Assembly (NCBI GenBank): GCA_049487715.1 | Contig: CP150557.1 | Span: forward strand, 372,001-436,000 | Direction: 5' to 3' | From: Pycnococcus provasolii | Taxonomy: Eukaryota; Chlorophyta; Pseudoscourfieldiophyceae; Pseudoscourfieldiales | DNA: 64,000 nucleotides | Shown here: in pieces, positions 1-10,307 of the stretch | How positions within the stretch are numbered: the first letter of the stretch is position 1 | How the letters are laid out: every line of letters starts with the position of its first letter | The notes under the pieces: model-generated | Seen by the model: only the letters and a program-made list of their open reading frames with translations | The model's database searches: none | What the model was told of the DNA's origin: nothing | Made by a program: the position numbers and the translations under genes

Positions 1-1
1 G

Positions 2-43
2 CTCGAGAAGAGCCTGCTGTTCGAGGAGCGAAACGCACGCTGA
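2..43 (+). CDS. C-terminal tail of a gene entering from the left (partial)
   Basis: A frame open from the window edge reads 13 residues (LEKSLLFEERNAR) and stops with TGA at 41-43. The charged, codon-biased composition resembles the coding DNA nearby. The stretch lies just beyond the 3' end of the minus-strand VPS4 gene, so the two would be convergent. It is too short to name and could be a chance open stretch. Confidence 0.3.
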   Translation, partial: LEKSLLFEERNAR

Positions 44-233
44 GATGGAGCGACGAACGCAAGCAACAAAACAGATAACAAAACAAAATCAATCGGTGTG
101 ACAAAAGTACGACTAGTTCATGAAGCACTTCGTGAGAGAGGTCTCCCTGTTGTTCATCTAAACACACACAGTGTTTTTTACAAACCAACCGTCAGCTTGC
201 TTGGCGACGAGTACTGTAGGGCTTGCTAAGAGG

Positions 234-1774
234 TTAGCTCCCTTCCTCGCCAAACTCAGCCGTAAATCGTTCGTACACTTTCAAGTCATCTTCACTCACG
301 GTGGGACGAGCACGCAGTAGCACCTTCTCAAAGTCCCGGAAATTGATCCCAGGTGGCATCACCTTCGACGCATGCTCGGCTGGAAGTGTTGTCAACGTCG
401 CCTCGAATGCGCCACGATCGCCTCCAGAGCATGGAACCAGCACGTCGTCGTCCTCGGCGCCCGGACCTCCGGGGCTCATGCCAACGTTCACCCGCTTGTC
501 CCACCGGAAGAAGCACGCATCCTGCGTCTTGCGAACAGGCTCGAAGAGAACGTCCTTCACGCAAACCGCAATGTCGCTGCCACTAAAGCCTTCCGTTTTA
601 TCTGCGAGTGCCCTGAAGTCCGCGTCTGTCATCGTGTGAGGCGTCGAGCCGAGGTGGATTTTGAACATGCCCGCTCGTGCGTCCGCTTCGGGAAGTGGAA
701 TGTAGATGCGTTTGTCGAACCGCCGGCGCACCGCCTGGTCGAGCTGGTACGGCATGTTCGTGGCGCCGAGGATGAGCACCTTGCCCTGACCCTCGTGGCC
801 CACGCCCTGCATCTGCACGAGAAACTCCGTCTTGATGCGTCGTGCAGCCTCGCTCTCGCCCTCGCCGCGCGCGCTGCACAGGCTGTCCACCTCGTCGATG
901 AAGATGATGGACGGTGCGGACGCGCGCGCCATCTGAAATAGCTGACTGACAAGCTTTTCGCTCTCTCCCATCCACTTCGACACAAGGTCGCTGCTGCTGA
1001 CGGAGAAGAATGTGCTGTCCGCTTCCGTCGCCACAGCTTTGGCGAGGTAGCTCTTACCTGTTCCCGGCGGTCCGTACAGCAGGAAACCGTTCCACGGCTT
1101 TCGCTTTCCGGTGAAGAACTGGGGGAACCTCACTGGCAGGATAACAGCCTCCTTGAGTGCGTCTTTCGCGGCGTCCAGTCCCGCGACGTCGTCCCACGTC
1201 ACGTTAGGCTTCTCGGTGAGAACGACGCCGCTCAACGACGCTCGCAGTCGCGCGAGCTCCGGGTCCTCTCCATCCTCTCCCCCTTCTCCACCACCGCCTC
1301 CTCCTCCGTTCGCCGCCTTTGGCCGTGCCTTGGTTGCACTGGCGGCACCCCCTCCTGCGCTGGCTTGTTCGCTCGCGTCAAGCGCCTTTTTAATCTGTTC
1401 CGCCCTGCCAATATACTCAGCCATCTTTTGTTTGATGGCGTCACGAATCCTGGCATGCGCCGATAATATCGTGTGCGGAAGATGAGCAGATATTATTATA
1501 TTGTGAGAAAGGAAAACATATCGAGATACTAAATGAAGAGAACAAAAAAACAAAGCATATATATATATATATATATACAAACACACAAACAAAAAAAAAA
1601 CGCATCATAACATACATACTTTGGATTTTTCTCATATTTGAGGTGTGACGATAGGTAGTCGAGACCCGTCATGTAGAGCTGGAACGCCTTGGCGAGATTT
1701 CCCGCCTCATCTTCCTTCACCGCCTGCGCGACGAACGACACGCCCTTGTCCTTGAGATCGCCGCCGTCCGACAT
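234..1774 (-). CDS. VPS4: VPS4-type AAA ATPase (ESCRT-III disassembly), two exons
   Basis: AAA ATPase that remodels ESCRT-III polymers in endosomal sorting and membrane scission. I read join(1620..1774, 234..1449) on the minus strand, 456 residues. Exon 1 gives an N-terminal MIT domain starting [11 protein letters not shown] and ending YEKNP. The intron (1450-1619, donor GTATGT, acceptor CCAG) restores [20 protein letters not shown], the usual MIT-to-linker sequence of VPS4. The AAA module has Walker A GPPGTGKS (near residue 180), Walker [11 protein letters not shown], a sensor region [10 protein letters not shown] and arginine fingers in RRRFDKRIY. The C-terminal beta/helix part ends at [10 protein letters not shown]. 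Length matches the family (about 430-450). The intron contains an AT dinucleotide run. A Gly/Glu-rich linker lies between MIT and AAA. A katanin-like AAA is less likely because of the MIT match and the C-terminal region. Confidence 0.93.
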
Positions 1775-1914
1775 GGTCACCTTCAAAGACTCGCTGCTTT
1801 CCGTGTGCAAGGAACTCGGAGGCGCAGCAGACGGAGGGAGAAATTACAGGAGCAGCAAAGCAGCAAAGCAGCTCTTGAAAATAGAAGCTGCGCAGTTAGG
1901 GCTATGGCCCCGAG

Positions 1915-1960
1915 CCCTAACCCTAACCCTAACCCCTAACCCTAGCCCCTTAAACCCTAA
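1915..1960. repeat. Interstitial telomere-type tract (CCCTAA)n
   Basis: Four CCCTAA units followed by degenerate CCCTAG and AAACCCTAA units. The tract starts about 140 bp upstream of the VPS4 start codon, in the spacer after the FKBP gene. Read in the VPS4 direction it is TTAGGG. Confidence 0.85.
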
Positions 1961-2084
1961 ACTTCTTTGATCTAGTTTTTTTGTGGTCCTTTTCCTTCTG
2001 TGTCAGTCATGTCCATGAGTGTGTTGGATTCCTACTGTAGTACTATATAGGTATATGTCTGTCTGTATGTATTTACAATCATGG

Positions 2085-2741
2085 CTATTTTTGTTGTTTT
2101 CTTCGAATCTTGCTTACCTGAACCTCAAACAACAAAGGCTCGCTGGCGTGGTTCGCGAGCTGGCGCCTTGTCGCATACGTCGGCATGCTCGGCTCTCTCT
2201 CGTCGCTTGCCATTGCCTGGAGGGGAGTGTAACCATTCTCAGGCTGAACCAGAAGACGCACCTGACTCCCAGCCTTGCACTCCATCAGAACCTCCCGTAA
2301 ACCGCTTATCACCCTTTCGTCGTCACTCCCGACTGCGTATTCGCGCGGACCAGTTGGTACGTCCCTCGGCTGGAAACCCAATCCCTCGACGGTGCTGTAC
2401 ACAAAGTAACCGTTGCTTCTTCGCAGCACGAAGTCGTACACTATCGTGTCACCCACTGATGGCTTCTCGCCGCGACCCTGCTGAAGAATTTGAACTTTCG
2501 TGCCGTTCGCCGTCTTGATAAACTCAGGTCCGACATCGTCCTCTGGCCGCGACGCCAACCCCGGCGAAGCCCAGTCGAACGACTCCGCGCGCGCGGAACC
2601 CCAACCGGCGAAAGGTAGTGTGAAAGGCGCCAGCACAACGACTCGCCGGCGCCCCATTGACGACCGCGCACGAACGAACGCGCGCCCTGAACGCGCGCGT
2701 GGACGAACGGCCACACTCCTCTGTGCTGAAGTGGTGGCCAT
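2085..2741 (-). CDS. FKBP-type peptidyl-prolyl isomerase, predicted thylakoid lumen
   Basis: Predicted prolyl cis-trans isomerase of the FKBP family, 218 residues from the ATG at 2741. That ATG gives a leader MATTSAQRSVAVRPRARSG typical of plastid transit peptides. A second signal follows, with GRRRVVVLAPF and an alanine-rich ARA cleavage context, as in twin-arginine substrates imported into the thylakoid lumen. The catalytic module begins near KVQILQQGRGEKPSVGDT, continues VYDFVLRRSNGYFVYS and ends LLVQPENGYTP with FEVQVSKIRRKQQK at the C-terminus. The FKBP core is degenerate, as in many plant lumenal FKBPs, so isomerase activity is not assured. The frame extends 37 codons upstream without another ATG that would improve the leader. 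Confidence 0.8.
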   Translation of the reverse strand: MATTSAQRSVAVRPRARSGRAFVRARSSMGRRRVVVLAPFTLPFAGWGSARAESFDWASPGLASRPEDDVGPEFIKTANGTKVQILQQGRGEKPSVGDTIVYDFVLRRSNGYFVYSTVEGLGFQPRDVPTGPREYAVGSDDERVISGLREVLMECKAGSQVRLLVQPENGYTPLQAMASDEREPSMPTYATRRQLANHASEPLLFEVQVSKIRRKQQK

Positions 2742-3911
2742 GGCACAAAAAAACAAAACTGCGACTGCAACAGGGGAGATTTCAGATTTACGAATTATCC
2801 AAATGGAATGGGGGTTACATTTCATTTCGCCCGAAACCCCGAACTTGAACACTTCTTCGGATTCAATTCGACTGGCCAGTTGAATGGTTGAATGGTTGAT
2901 GAGTGACCAGTGTTGCGTGGTTCCTAACAGCGAAGAAAGGACCTCTAAAAGCGGAGAGACCTTTCATCGGCAAGAGGCATCAGACAGTCAGACCATCGGC
3001 TCTTCATCATCGGTCTCGCAAAGTGGCAAAGTGAAGTGGCTGCCAATCACCAAAAGTCCAAAACTGGAAAGGTAAAATTTAGTCCTGTGCTTGGTTCCAG
3101 TCTTCCAGCTGGTGTTGTTGGCGATCGATCATCGATCATCGATCATCGAGAACACGTGATGAGGTTGCCTCGAGAACACTCCATGGCCCATGCCATTCCT
3201 CCCTCGGTGGTGCGATGCTAATATGAAGTCGCTGGGATGTGTGTGTTGTGTCCGAAAGCAGTCGCACGACGATCGAGGAGCGATCGTCGCTGATCGTCGC
3301 TGTCGGTCCCATCCTCCATCCCACAGACCCACACGGCACACACGACCTCGACACCAGAACGAGTTACTGTACGCGGAGGAGGAGGAGGAGCAGCTCAAAT
3401 GGTGCACGTAACATACCCTTACAAGTCGACAAAACGCACAAGCCCGCGAGTCCCATCCACTTCAGTACATAACAGGCCGAGAACAGGCACCACTTCGAGA
3501 ACAAGCACCTGTACCACTGGCCTGTTGGAGCCTACACTGGCTGGTACAGTAGGTACTACAACTGTTCTGATGGTGAACTGTGAATGGGAATGGGAATGTG
3601 CGTGTTCCTTCATCAAAACCACATCAAAACCTGATGGGCCTTGCATCCCTTGCATCACGTGCGTCAGTGCGTGTATCACTTCACTGTGTGTGTGTGTGTG
3701 TGTGTTCAGAGCTGCTTGCAGTGTGTTAAGGGCCTCCTCTCCTCTCTTCTTGTGTGTTCTTGTGTGTTTCTCGACGACAACGACCGGTTTCCCAGTCGTT
3801 CTTCCAGCCGTCTCATATCGGCCATCACTCTGTCGTTTTTCTTACCTTCGTCTTAAGCTGCTTCTGGTCGGACCTTTTGCTTGGTTCTATTGCTTGGTTA
3901 AGTTAAGCAAT
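2742..3911. other. Divergent intergenic region, no gene seen
   Basis: Spacer between the divergent FKBP and EF-hand genes. It holds short stuttering repeats (a GATCATC run near 3123-3150, a TG run near 3684-3703, GGA triplets near 3377-3390) and no recognisable RNA gene. The last few hundred bases are T/C-rich and probably include the 5' UTR of the EF-hand gene. Confidence 0.6.
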
Positions 3912-5243
3912 ATGGCGACTATGACCGCGTTCGACAAGTACGAACACAAGGCGACGAAAACTCGGCCGAAGTTCCCCTTCCACGAAGAGGAGTGGAAGAT
4001 GCCCGGGTGGACCGGACACAAAACGGACGTCGGCGAAGTGTACGGAGGAACGCCGTTCTACCAGCAGCTCAACACCAAGGCTCCCATCGAAACGTCCACG
4101 CTCTGCGCGCCGAAGGTGCACAAGGAGGTGAACAACGCCACCATCTTCAAGGACCCAGCGAACAACTCTGCCAACTGGCTTCGCGAAAAGCCGGACAACC
4201 TCTTCCCCAGCCAGGTGACAAAGCCGGCGAAGCCAGGCAACCCGCCGTTCATCTCCAGCCTCGTTTTTGGCGACGACCGCTACGCGCGCGCCGTCACCGG
4301 CGTTACGGGATACACGTCCACGTACATGGAGATGTGCGACAGCCTTGAGGCGAGGAAGGAAGGAAAGATTAAGATGGAGGCGGCGAGCGGCTTCCCGCGC
4401 CTCAGCGAGATGACCCAGAAAGAGGTGAAGTTCACGTACACGGAGAACTTCAAGCGCGTCAACCGCGAGATGGTTACCGCGCTGCGTGAGTCCCTGCGTA
4501 TCCGTATCGCAGGCAAAATTAAGCCAGGAAACAACTCCAACGCGCACATGCTTCGCCAGCTCTTTTCAGACGCGGACAAGAACAAGAACAAGACCGTCGA
4601 AATCGACGAGTTCCAGTACCTTCTCGAGTCGTTCGGCATGCAGCTGAAGCGCTCGGACGCGATTGCGCTCTTCTCGTACTACGACAAGGACGCGAACGGA
4701 AGGCTTGACATCGAGGAATTCATGGGCGACATGCTTGACGCCGACTACTACGCGCTTTTCTCGCGCACTCTGGAAAGTGAGGCGGACCTCAGCAAGGCGA
4801 TCAACGAGGAGGAGGAGGAGATCGTGGCGTTGATCAGGGAGAAGCTGGCAAACCAGACCGGAATGTTACGCAAAGTCTTCAGAATGGTGGACTCGGAGAA
4901 GAGCGGCCGCATTTCCATGCAGGAGCTCAAGTACGGCCTGCGCAAGCTGGCCATCTTTGACGTCACGGACGCGGAGCTTACGCTGATCATGGCGAAGACG
5001 GACAAGGATGGCGACGGCATCGACATCAACGAGTTCGTCAGCCGATTCGGAACGTTCGAGGCGCCTCTCGGCGATTCGCACTACACCGGCCGGGAGCGCT
5101 CCGGTTTGTCTTACGTGGACCTTGGCGACAGAATGGAGAACATTAGCAAGGTGTACGAAGTTGACGGCACGGCGGAGGCGATTCGTGCGAAGCTCGAGGA
5201 GCAGGAGATCAAGGATACGGCGAAGTGGGCGGAAGGTCAGTGA
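3912..5243 (+). CDS. EF-hand calcium-binding protein, probably ciliary
   Basis: A 443-residue protein starting MATMTAFDKYEHKATKTRP; this ATG is chosen because the upstream open frame is low-complexity UTR-like sequence. Residues 1-200 have no domain I can name (motifs MPGWTGHKTD, GEVYGGTPF). Four EF-hands follow in two pairs: loops near 220 (DKNKNKTVEIDE), 258 (DKDANGRLDIEE), 327 (DSEKSGRISMQE) and 364 (DKDGDGIDINEF). The fourth loop is one residue short between positions 6 and 8, so the usual position-12 glutamate is out of register and calcium binding there may be altered. It is convergent with a DM10/EF-hand ciliary gene; a role in cilia is inferred from that neighbour and from the general look of the N-terminal half. 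It is not a calmodulin or a CDPK, since there is no kinase domain. Confidence 0.8.
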   Translation: MATMTAFDKYEHKATKTRPKFPFHEEEWKMPGWTGHKTDVGEVYGGTPFYQQLNTKAPIETSTLCAPKVHKEVNNATIFKDPANNSANWLREKPDNLFPSQVTKPAKPGNPPFISSLVFGDDRYARAVTGVTGYTSTYMEMCDSLEARKEGKIKMEAASGFPRLSEMTQKEVKFTYTENFKRVNREMVTALRESLRIRIAGKIKPGNNSNAHMLRQLFSDADKNKNKTVEIDEFQYLLESFGMQLKRSDAIALFSYYDKDANGRLDIEEFMGDMLDADYYALFSRTLESEADLSKAINEEEEEIVALIREKLANQTGMLRKVFRMVDSEKSGRISMQELKYGLRKLAIFDVTDAELTLIMAKTDKDGDGIDINEFVSRFGTFEAPLGDSHYTGRERSGLSYVDLGDRMENISKVYEVDGTAEAIRAKLEEQEIKDTAKWAEGQ

Positions 5244-6002
5244 TTTTGCGGATTTCACCGACCAACTCCTTCATAGTGCGCGTTGGCTTGGTGGGAATTA
5301 TTATAACGGCACAGAGATTTGCTCACGGCGAGTTTAAGGGGATGAAATGTGAGCCATTCATTGACAAATTCACATCATGACGATACAACAACGTGTAGAA
5401 AGAGTTCTGCAGTAAGAAGAGAAGTCTTTTTTTTCCAACAATTTGAAAATTCCAATTGACAGATTTGTACATTTGTGATGTACATTTGCATGTGCATGTA
5501 CATGTGCATGCAATCAATCAATATTATTGGGACATGTGTTGTATGAATAATTCATAATTGCCTGACGTTGTTCCACTTGTGTCGACCGTGTCGGCTTGTT
5601 CTCGTCGTCCACTGGAGTCCCGCCTTCGCCTTGGTGGTATTTTAGTGGTAGCCTGCCTTGCAAGACTGGATGACTATTTCTAGTACTTAGTACTATATAA
5701 CAGGCTGCAACAGACTTCTTCTTGGTAAAGTATCTCGTCTGCATCAGCGTCTGCGTCACGCTCACATACCATAACGACCTTTGTTTTCGTGATGAGCCAA
5801 AAGAATACTCGTCTCAAATATAAGGCCGTCCAGTAATACGTAGGCTACCTAGTGCTACTGCTTGAAAACTTTCATGAATTTTGTTATTTTTTTTTAAACC
5901 TTCAATACTGGAAAATCCCACACCACAACGCACGTACGCGCGCACAGCCACACAACATGCACACGCGCACTAACACACAACCTACACCAAATGGTTCGAC
6001 TC
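5244..6002. other. Convergent 3' spacer, no gene seen
   Basis: AT-richer DNA between the stops of the EF-hand gene and the DM10 gene. It contains short TGTACATG-like repeats near 5466-5512 and no telomere-type tract. I see no coding or RNA gene. Confidence 0.6.
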
Positions 6003-7925
6003 CTAAGCCTTCGCCGCGAGAGCGTGTTCCACGTTAGCACGTACAGCATCCACGAATTGCGGGATCGTCATCGAGGGCTTCGCCTTGTCAGAGGTGCCGA
6101 AAGCGCGGCACAGTGTGATGCACTCCTGCTTCGTCGTGAGAACTCCGGGGCAAGCATCCGCCATTGCCGGGATGAGCTCGCTGAGGTCAATCGTGCCATC
6201 GCCGTTGTAGTCGTGCTTCAGCAGCGCCGACTGCAACACCTCAATCGCCTCGTCGGCGCTGCTGAAGCGGCCTGTGAGGTTGCCCATCACAGCCTCGACA
6301 ATCGCCGCAGGATCTGAGCGCGGGTAGGACCAGGCGTTCTCCTCCATGAAAGCGATCGTCCAGTCGTCTGCGTCATTCAGCTCGAAGTATCGGCCGAAGA
6401 CGGAGACCCTCGCGCCGATGAACATGTCGCGCGCGCGGTACTTGAATCCGTTGTTATCCGGGTTCTTCACCACGCCGCGCTCGAGGAACTTTCCGCCGAC
6501 AACGCCGCTGTTCCTCTCCGGGGGCTCGTAGATCATGATGGTCGAGTCGTAGATGAAGTACGAGAAGATGAATGTGCGGCTGAGGTCCACCGCCGACATC
6601 TTCGTGCCATCCTGCGACTCCGAAATATGCGCGGTGAAGCGCATAACCTTTCCGTCCTGCTCGACGAAGCGGCGCGTGTCACGCACGGGGCGCTTCTGGA
6701 AGAACGATTTGGACATGGCAGGGTCGACGCCGCCGAGCGACTCGTACTCCGAGCCGAAACCGTTCTCGCGCGGCGGCAACCTGGGCTTGGGCGGCGGGGC
6801 GGGTGCCTCCTTGATCTTGAGCGGAGCCATGTCGGCCTCGGACTTGCCGCAGTAGCTCGTGTAGAACATCTTCGTGAAGGCGTCGCAGTCGTGCAGAAGC
6901 AGCGAGCGTCCGAACACCTCCACAATCTTGCCCACGCCGAGGTCCATGAAGCTGTAGTACTCCTGGTTCGGCTTCTCGCCAACCTTGTTCGTGGGCTTGG
7001 GGAACGGTCCGGCGCCGTAGACAGCCTTCGGCAGCTTCATGCGAGCGAGCAGCTTGGGGAAAGGGTCGCGGCCGTTGTTGCGGCTCTGCACCTCAAGCAC
7101 CTCGACGGTGTCGTCGCTGAGGTAGTAGTGGAAGACGTACGCGTGGCGGTCACCGTAGATGGAGTCGCGGTCGTCCCAAACGGTGTAGAAGCGGAGCACC
7201 TTCTTGTCGAGTTCAAGGCTCTTCTTGTTGGGCCCGCCGAGGAAGAAGGTGAGGCTCGAATTTTTCGCCGGAGGCCTGGCGCGGAACGTCTTGTTGTACT
7301 CGTCAAGCGGCGTCTGACCAACAGCTGGCAAGTCGTCGGGAACGGTGATGCCGCTGTTGGTGAGGAACTCGCGCGTGAACCCGTCGCACGACAGCAGCGT
7401 GAACATCCTTCCGTACACCTCGAGCTCTCCTCCGATGAGGAAGTCCTCGACGCCGACAGGCGAGCCGTCCGCCTTGGGCACGCGGTGGCGCTTGAGGAAG
7501 ACACCCTGCGGGATACCGCTGTTGTCCTTGCGAGGTTCGTCGATGTGCATGGATCCGTCCTCGAGGTAGTAGTAGATGACGCACTGGCGGTACCTGTAGT
7601 TTTCCTCGCGGCGCTCCGTCACCGCCTCCTTGAAGTACCCGAAGAAGCGCAGCACCTTTCGGTCGTACGCGACCCACGCGGGCAGGCGCAGCGGTCCCTC
7701 CTCGACGCTCACCTGCTGCGGCTTGGCTTCGCTCGGGTCGATTGGCCCATCGAATGCGGACACGGTCGAGGGTGGCGCGTCCGTCAGCACGGACTCGCGC
7801 GGCTCGTCGTAGACGCCGGGCACGCCGGTGACAAACTTGAGCACTTGCGGCCTGTTGCGTCGTTCGTCGCCGGGCTTGCGCGTGACGAAGTGCGGCAGGC
7901 AGGGCACCTCCATGGCTCCGGCCAT
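6003..7925 (-). CDS. Rib72/EFHC1-type ciliary protein: three DM10 domains plus EF-hand
   Basis: A 640-residue protein starting MAGAMEVPCLPHFVTRKPGD. It has the architecture of Rib72 and EFHC1, inner-junction and microtubule-inner proteins of ciliary doublet microtubules. The three DM10 modules begin near VLRFFGYFKEAVTER, VLRFYTVWDDRDSIYGD and VMRFTAHISES. Each carries the typical tyrosine/phenylalanine-rich strand (VIYYYLEDGSMHIDEPR, FHYYLSDDTVEVLEV, FSYFIYDSTIMIYEP) and ends with a VYGRMF- or VFGRYF-like strand. The C-terminus has one canonical EF-hand loop, DYNGDGTIDLSE, inside a helix-loop-helix pair. Length and domain order match the family (about 640 residues). The open frame extends 93 codons upstream, but that part looks non-coding. 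Its presence indicates that the organism makes motile cilia or retains their genes. Confidence 0.93.
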   Translation of the reverse strand: MAGAMEVPCLPHFVTRKPGDERRNRPQVLKFVTGVPGVYDEPRESVLTDAPPSTVSAFDGPIDPSEAKPQQVSVEEGPLRLPAWVAYDRKVLRFFGYFKEAVTERREENYRYRQCVIYYYLEDGSMHIDEPRKDNSGIPQGVFLKRHRVPKADGSPVGVEDFLIGGELEVYGRMFTLLSCDGFTREFLTNSGITVPDDLPAVGQTPLDEYNKTFRARPPAKNSSLTFFLGGPNKKSLELDKKVLRFYTVWDDRDSIYGDRHAYVFHYYLSDDTVEVLEVQSRNNGRDPFPKLLARMKLPKAVYGAGPFPKPTNKVGEKPNQEYYSFMDLGVGKIVEVFGRSLLLHDCDAFTKMFYTSYCGKSEADMAPLKIKEAPAPPPKPRLPPRENGFGSEYESLGGVDPAMSKSFFQKRPVRDTRRFVEQDGKVMRFTAHISESQDGTKMSAVDLSRTFIFSYFIYDSTIMIYEPPERNSGVVGGKFLERGVVKNPDNNGFKYRARDMFIGARVSVFGRYFELNDADDWTIAFMEENAWSYPRSDPAAIVEAVMGNLTGRFSSADEAIEVLQSALLKHDYNGDGTIDLSELIPAMADACPGVLTTKQECITLCRAFGTSDKAKPSMTIPQFVDAVRANVEHALAAKA

Positions 7926-9027
7926 ATTAATAGGTTGACAAAGAATAAGGGTGTGCTTTGGAGAAGGAGAACGACTGACTGATGGGCACCGAAGCAAGCC
8001 CACAAGGGTTGGTGTCGGCCCAGTTGTAGCCTTGTAGGTTGTCCTCGTGAAGGCTGGGTTGGGTTGATGGGAACCCGCACAACACTGTGGTGGTGATGCG
8101 TTGCGTTGCCCGACCAATGAGACCAGAACAGGCCGGTCTAGACAAGTGGCTGGGTAGACAAGTGTGTGAAGTGTGTGAGACCACTGATGGGATGCATCGA
8201 CCATGATTGCTTCTTGAAGAGTCCTTGTCCCATTGTCATGATGGACCCATTGTAGTGCTTACACTGTGCAACGCAACGCAACCTTCCCGAGACCTTCCCG
8301 AGCCTCGAGGCCTTTCCCTGGCAACTGTCGCAACTGTGGCAACTAGTTGGGCTTGCCACCGGTTCCTCATCCGATGCACGCTCTCCCCAAGTCTCATCAA
8401 CGTCAAGGGTTGGGCTCATCAGTCTAGTCTGTGCGTGAGTTACATACTGTACGACGATACACTCCCACTCCTGGTAATAACTGTCTGATGCCCTGATGCA
8501 CCTTGGCGGCATTGGGCCATTGGCCCATTGGCGATTGGAGGCGATGGAATATCGTATGTCCATCGAGACAAGACTCGTCGAGTCGTCGTGTGCTGCACCG
8601 ACCGACACCGACACAGTCCACAGGTTCCCATCAGTCCATCCATCCCAGTTGTGTTCCTCACGACGCATCACGACAAAAAGCATCTGTGTGCCCTCATCAG
8701 TCATCACTGGCAACTGATCAGTGATGGCCGACTGACCGGTCACCGCCTCTCCGCCTCTCCGCCTCCTATCGTGCACCTCGCCTGGCCAGAACTGGTTCCA
8801 CGACGGATCCTCGTCGCTATCTTTGGCGTTTGGGTAAACCTGGATAGTTACAGTTGGCGTTTGGGGGTTAGAGGACGGATTTTGGTTTTGGGGGTTGGGT
8901 CATGGGCGGAAGACCGGCGCTCGGCGACCGAACGCATGTGCGGAATGGGAAACGTGAGTGGTGTGAACGGACGACTGTTGAAGTACAGTGCGTACGTTCA
9001 GTACACGAGTGATCTTAGCTTTTTTTT
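7926..9027. other. Intergenic region, no gene seen
   Basis: Spacer upstream of the DM10 gene and downstream of the next minus-strand gene. It is rich in short near-duplicated words (ACCTTCCCGAG, CATTGGCCCATTGGC, CGCCTCTC) and in TTGGGGGTT-like G-rich strings near 8860-8900. Open frames here have no domain content and overlap each other on both strands. Confidence 0.55.
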
Positions 9028-10104
9028 TTACAAGGGCGGTGGAGAACGCGGAGGCCGTGGGCCGAGGTCGCGACGCACGCGGCGGAGGTAAGCCGCGACG
9101 CGCGCACCCTTTGCCACCTTGGCAGCGGCACGCATCGCGTAGCTACTGTTGACGAGCGCTTTCTTAACAACTGGCAGCGTGTACTCCTCCTCCGCGGCGT
9201 TCGCCTGCAGGCGTTCGGCGAACGCCTGGCGCGCCACCGGCAGCACCTTTTCCTGGACCTGCGGAACGATTTGGTCGCGTAGAGCGAGGCTGATGCTCTG
9301 CGTCGTCGCTGTGGCAGCGCGAGCTGCGCCCATAGCGGTGCGCACGCCGTACCCCACCTCCGCGCCGAGTTCGCCGAGCTCCTCCGCCGCCTCTCCCACC
9401 TCAAGACCTGTGAGCTGCACAGCCGCGAGCGTGTCAGGAAGTTCCGCCCGAAGCATGGCGACGAGAGCTCGCGCCTCGTCGATTGCCCTGTTGAACTTGC
9501 GTAATGTCGGCAGCGCGACGGCGAGCAGAATGACGTTTGCGACGGCGATGGCTGTCGCCCCGATGGTTGCCGCTACTGTCAGCACGTTGTTGTTTGGAGC
9601 CATCAAACCTGTTGCCGAGTTCGCTGCGGTGGCTGTCGTCGTCGTGGCTTTCGGCGCCGCCGCCGCCGCTATGGACGCAATGACGGAGGAGGAAGGAGAC
9701 GAGAGCTCCCTCCCCCACCCTCCGCATGACGGTGTTGAAGACGCCAGCGTATTATCTTCCGATGAACTTCCAGCAGGAACAACAGCAGCACGTTCTTCCG
9801 TTTCCAAACTAACCGTGGAAAGAGAAGAATCCCCACCAAGCCAACCCACAAGGTCGTCCTTGTCGCCACCACCACCATGAAGAGATGAATGCGACGACTC
9901 ACAAGGCCGAGAACGACTAACAAGGGTGTTCAGTGGTGCCGACGCCTCACAATTCAAAGCTTGAAGACGAAGACGAAGATTACGACAAGATAAAGGTGAA
10001 CCATGAGACAGAGGAGAGGAGGGAGAGGAGACACGACCACCAACGGAAGGATACGATGGACGTACACGCACACGCAATTGCGAGGCGGACATGGTTGACG
10101 CCAT
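9028..10104 (-). CDS. Predicted plastid membrane protein, function unknown
   Basis: A 358-residue protein starting MASTMSASQLRVRVRPSYPS. Residues 1-120 are Ser/Arg-rich and look like a plastid transit leader. Then comes a Ser/Pro-rich linker, an alanine-rich stretch, and one clear membrane helix around AATIGATAIAVANVILLAVA. After the helix the chain is amphipathic and Ala/Glu-rich, consistent with long helices or a coiled coil (FNRAIDEARALVAMLRAEL, GLEVGEAAEELGELGAEVG). It ends in a basic, Pro/Arg-rich tail. The layout of one N-terminal helix followed by a helical rod resembles DUF948-type proteins and uncharacterised plant plastid proteins, but I cannot assign a family. A telomere-type tract lies 110 bp upstream. 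Confidence 0.7.
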   Translation of the reverse strand: MASTMSASQLRVRVRPSYPSVGGRVSSPSSPLSHGSPLSCRNLRLRLQALNCEASAPLNTLVSRSRPCESSHSSLHGGGGDKDDLVGWLGGDSSLSTVSLETEERAAVVPAGSSSEDNTLASSTPSCGGWGRELSSPSSSVIASIAAAAAPKATTTTATAANSATGLMAPNNNVLTVAATIGATAIAVANVILLAVALPTLRKFNRAIDEARALVAMLRAELPDTLAAVQLTGLEVGEAAEELGELGAEVGYGVRTAMGAARAATATTQSISLALRDQIVPQVQEKVLPVARQAFAERLQANAAEEEYTLPVVKKALVNSSYAMRAAAKVAKGARVAAYLRRVRRDLGPRPPRSPPPL

Positions 10105-10213
10105 GGGAAAAAAGCCTGAGAGAGTGAGAGTGGGAAAAGAAAAGGAGGAGGAGCGAAAAAGCCCAAAGTAAAATATCATAGGAGAGAGAGCACCAATTGA
10201 AAACCTCGAAGGA

Positions 10214-10307
10214 AACCCTAACCCGAACCGGGTCAACCTAACCCTAACGTGCTAACCCTAACCCTAACCCTAACCCTAACCAGGTCACCCGAAACCCTAA
10301 ACCCTAC
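10214..10307. repeat. Interstitial telomere-type tract (CCCTAA)n
   Basis: About five perfect CCCTAA units at 10252-10281, flanked by degenerate ones (ACCCGAACC, AAACCCTAAACCC). It sits in the divergent promoter region between the plastid membrane protein (start 10104) and the NRPS-like gene (start 10767). The rest of that spacer, 10308-10766, shows no gene. Confidence 0.88.

Noticed and set aside
5992-6002. GGTTCGACTCC, a perfect tRNA B-box string
   Set aside because: No matching T-stem, D-arm or acceptor can be folded around it, and it directly abuts the 3' end of the DM10 gene.
6627-7982. 451-codon plus-strand frame opposite the DM10 gene
   Set aside because: It is a mirror of a GC-biased coding strand; the DM10 domains lie on the minus strand.
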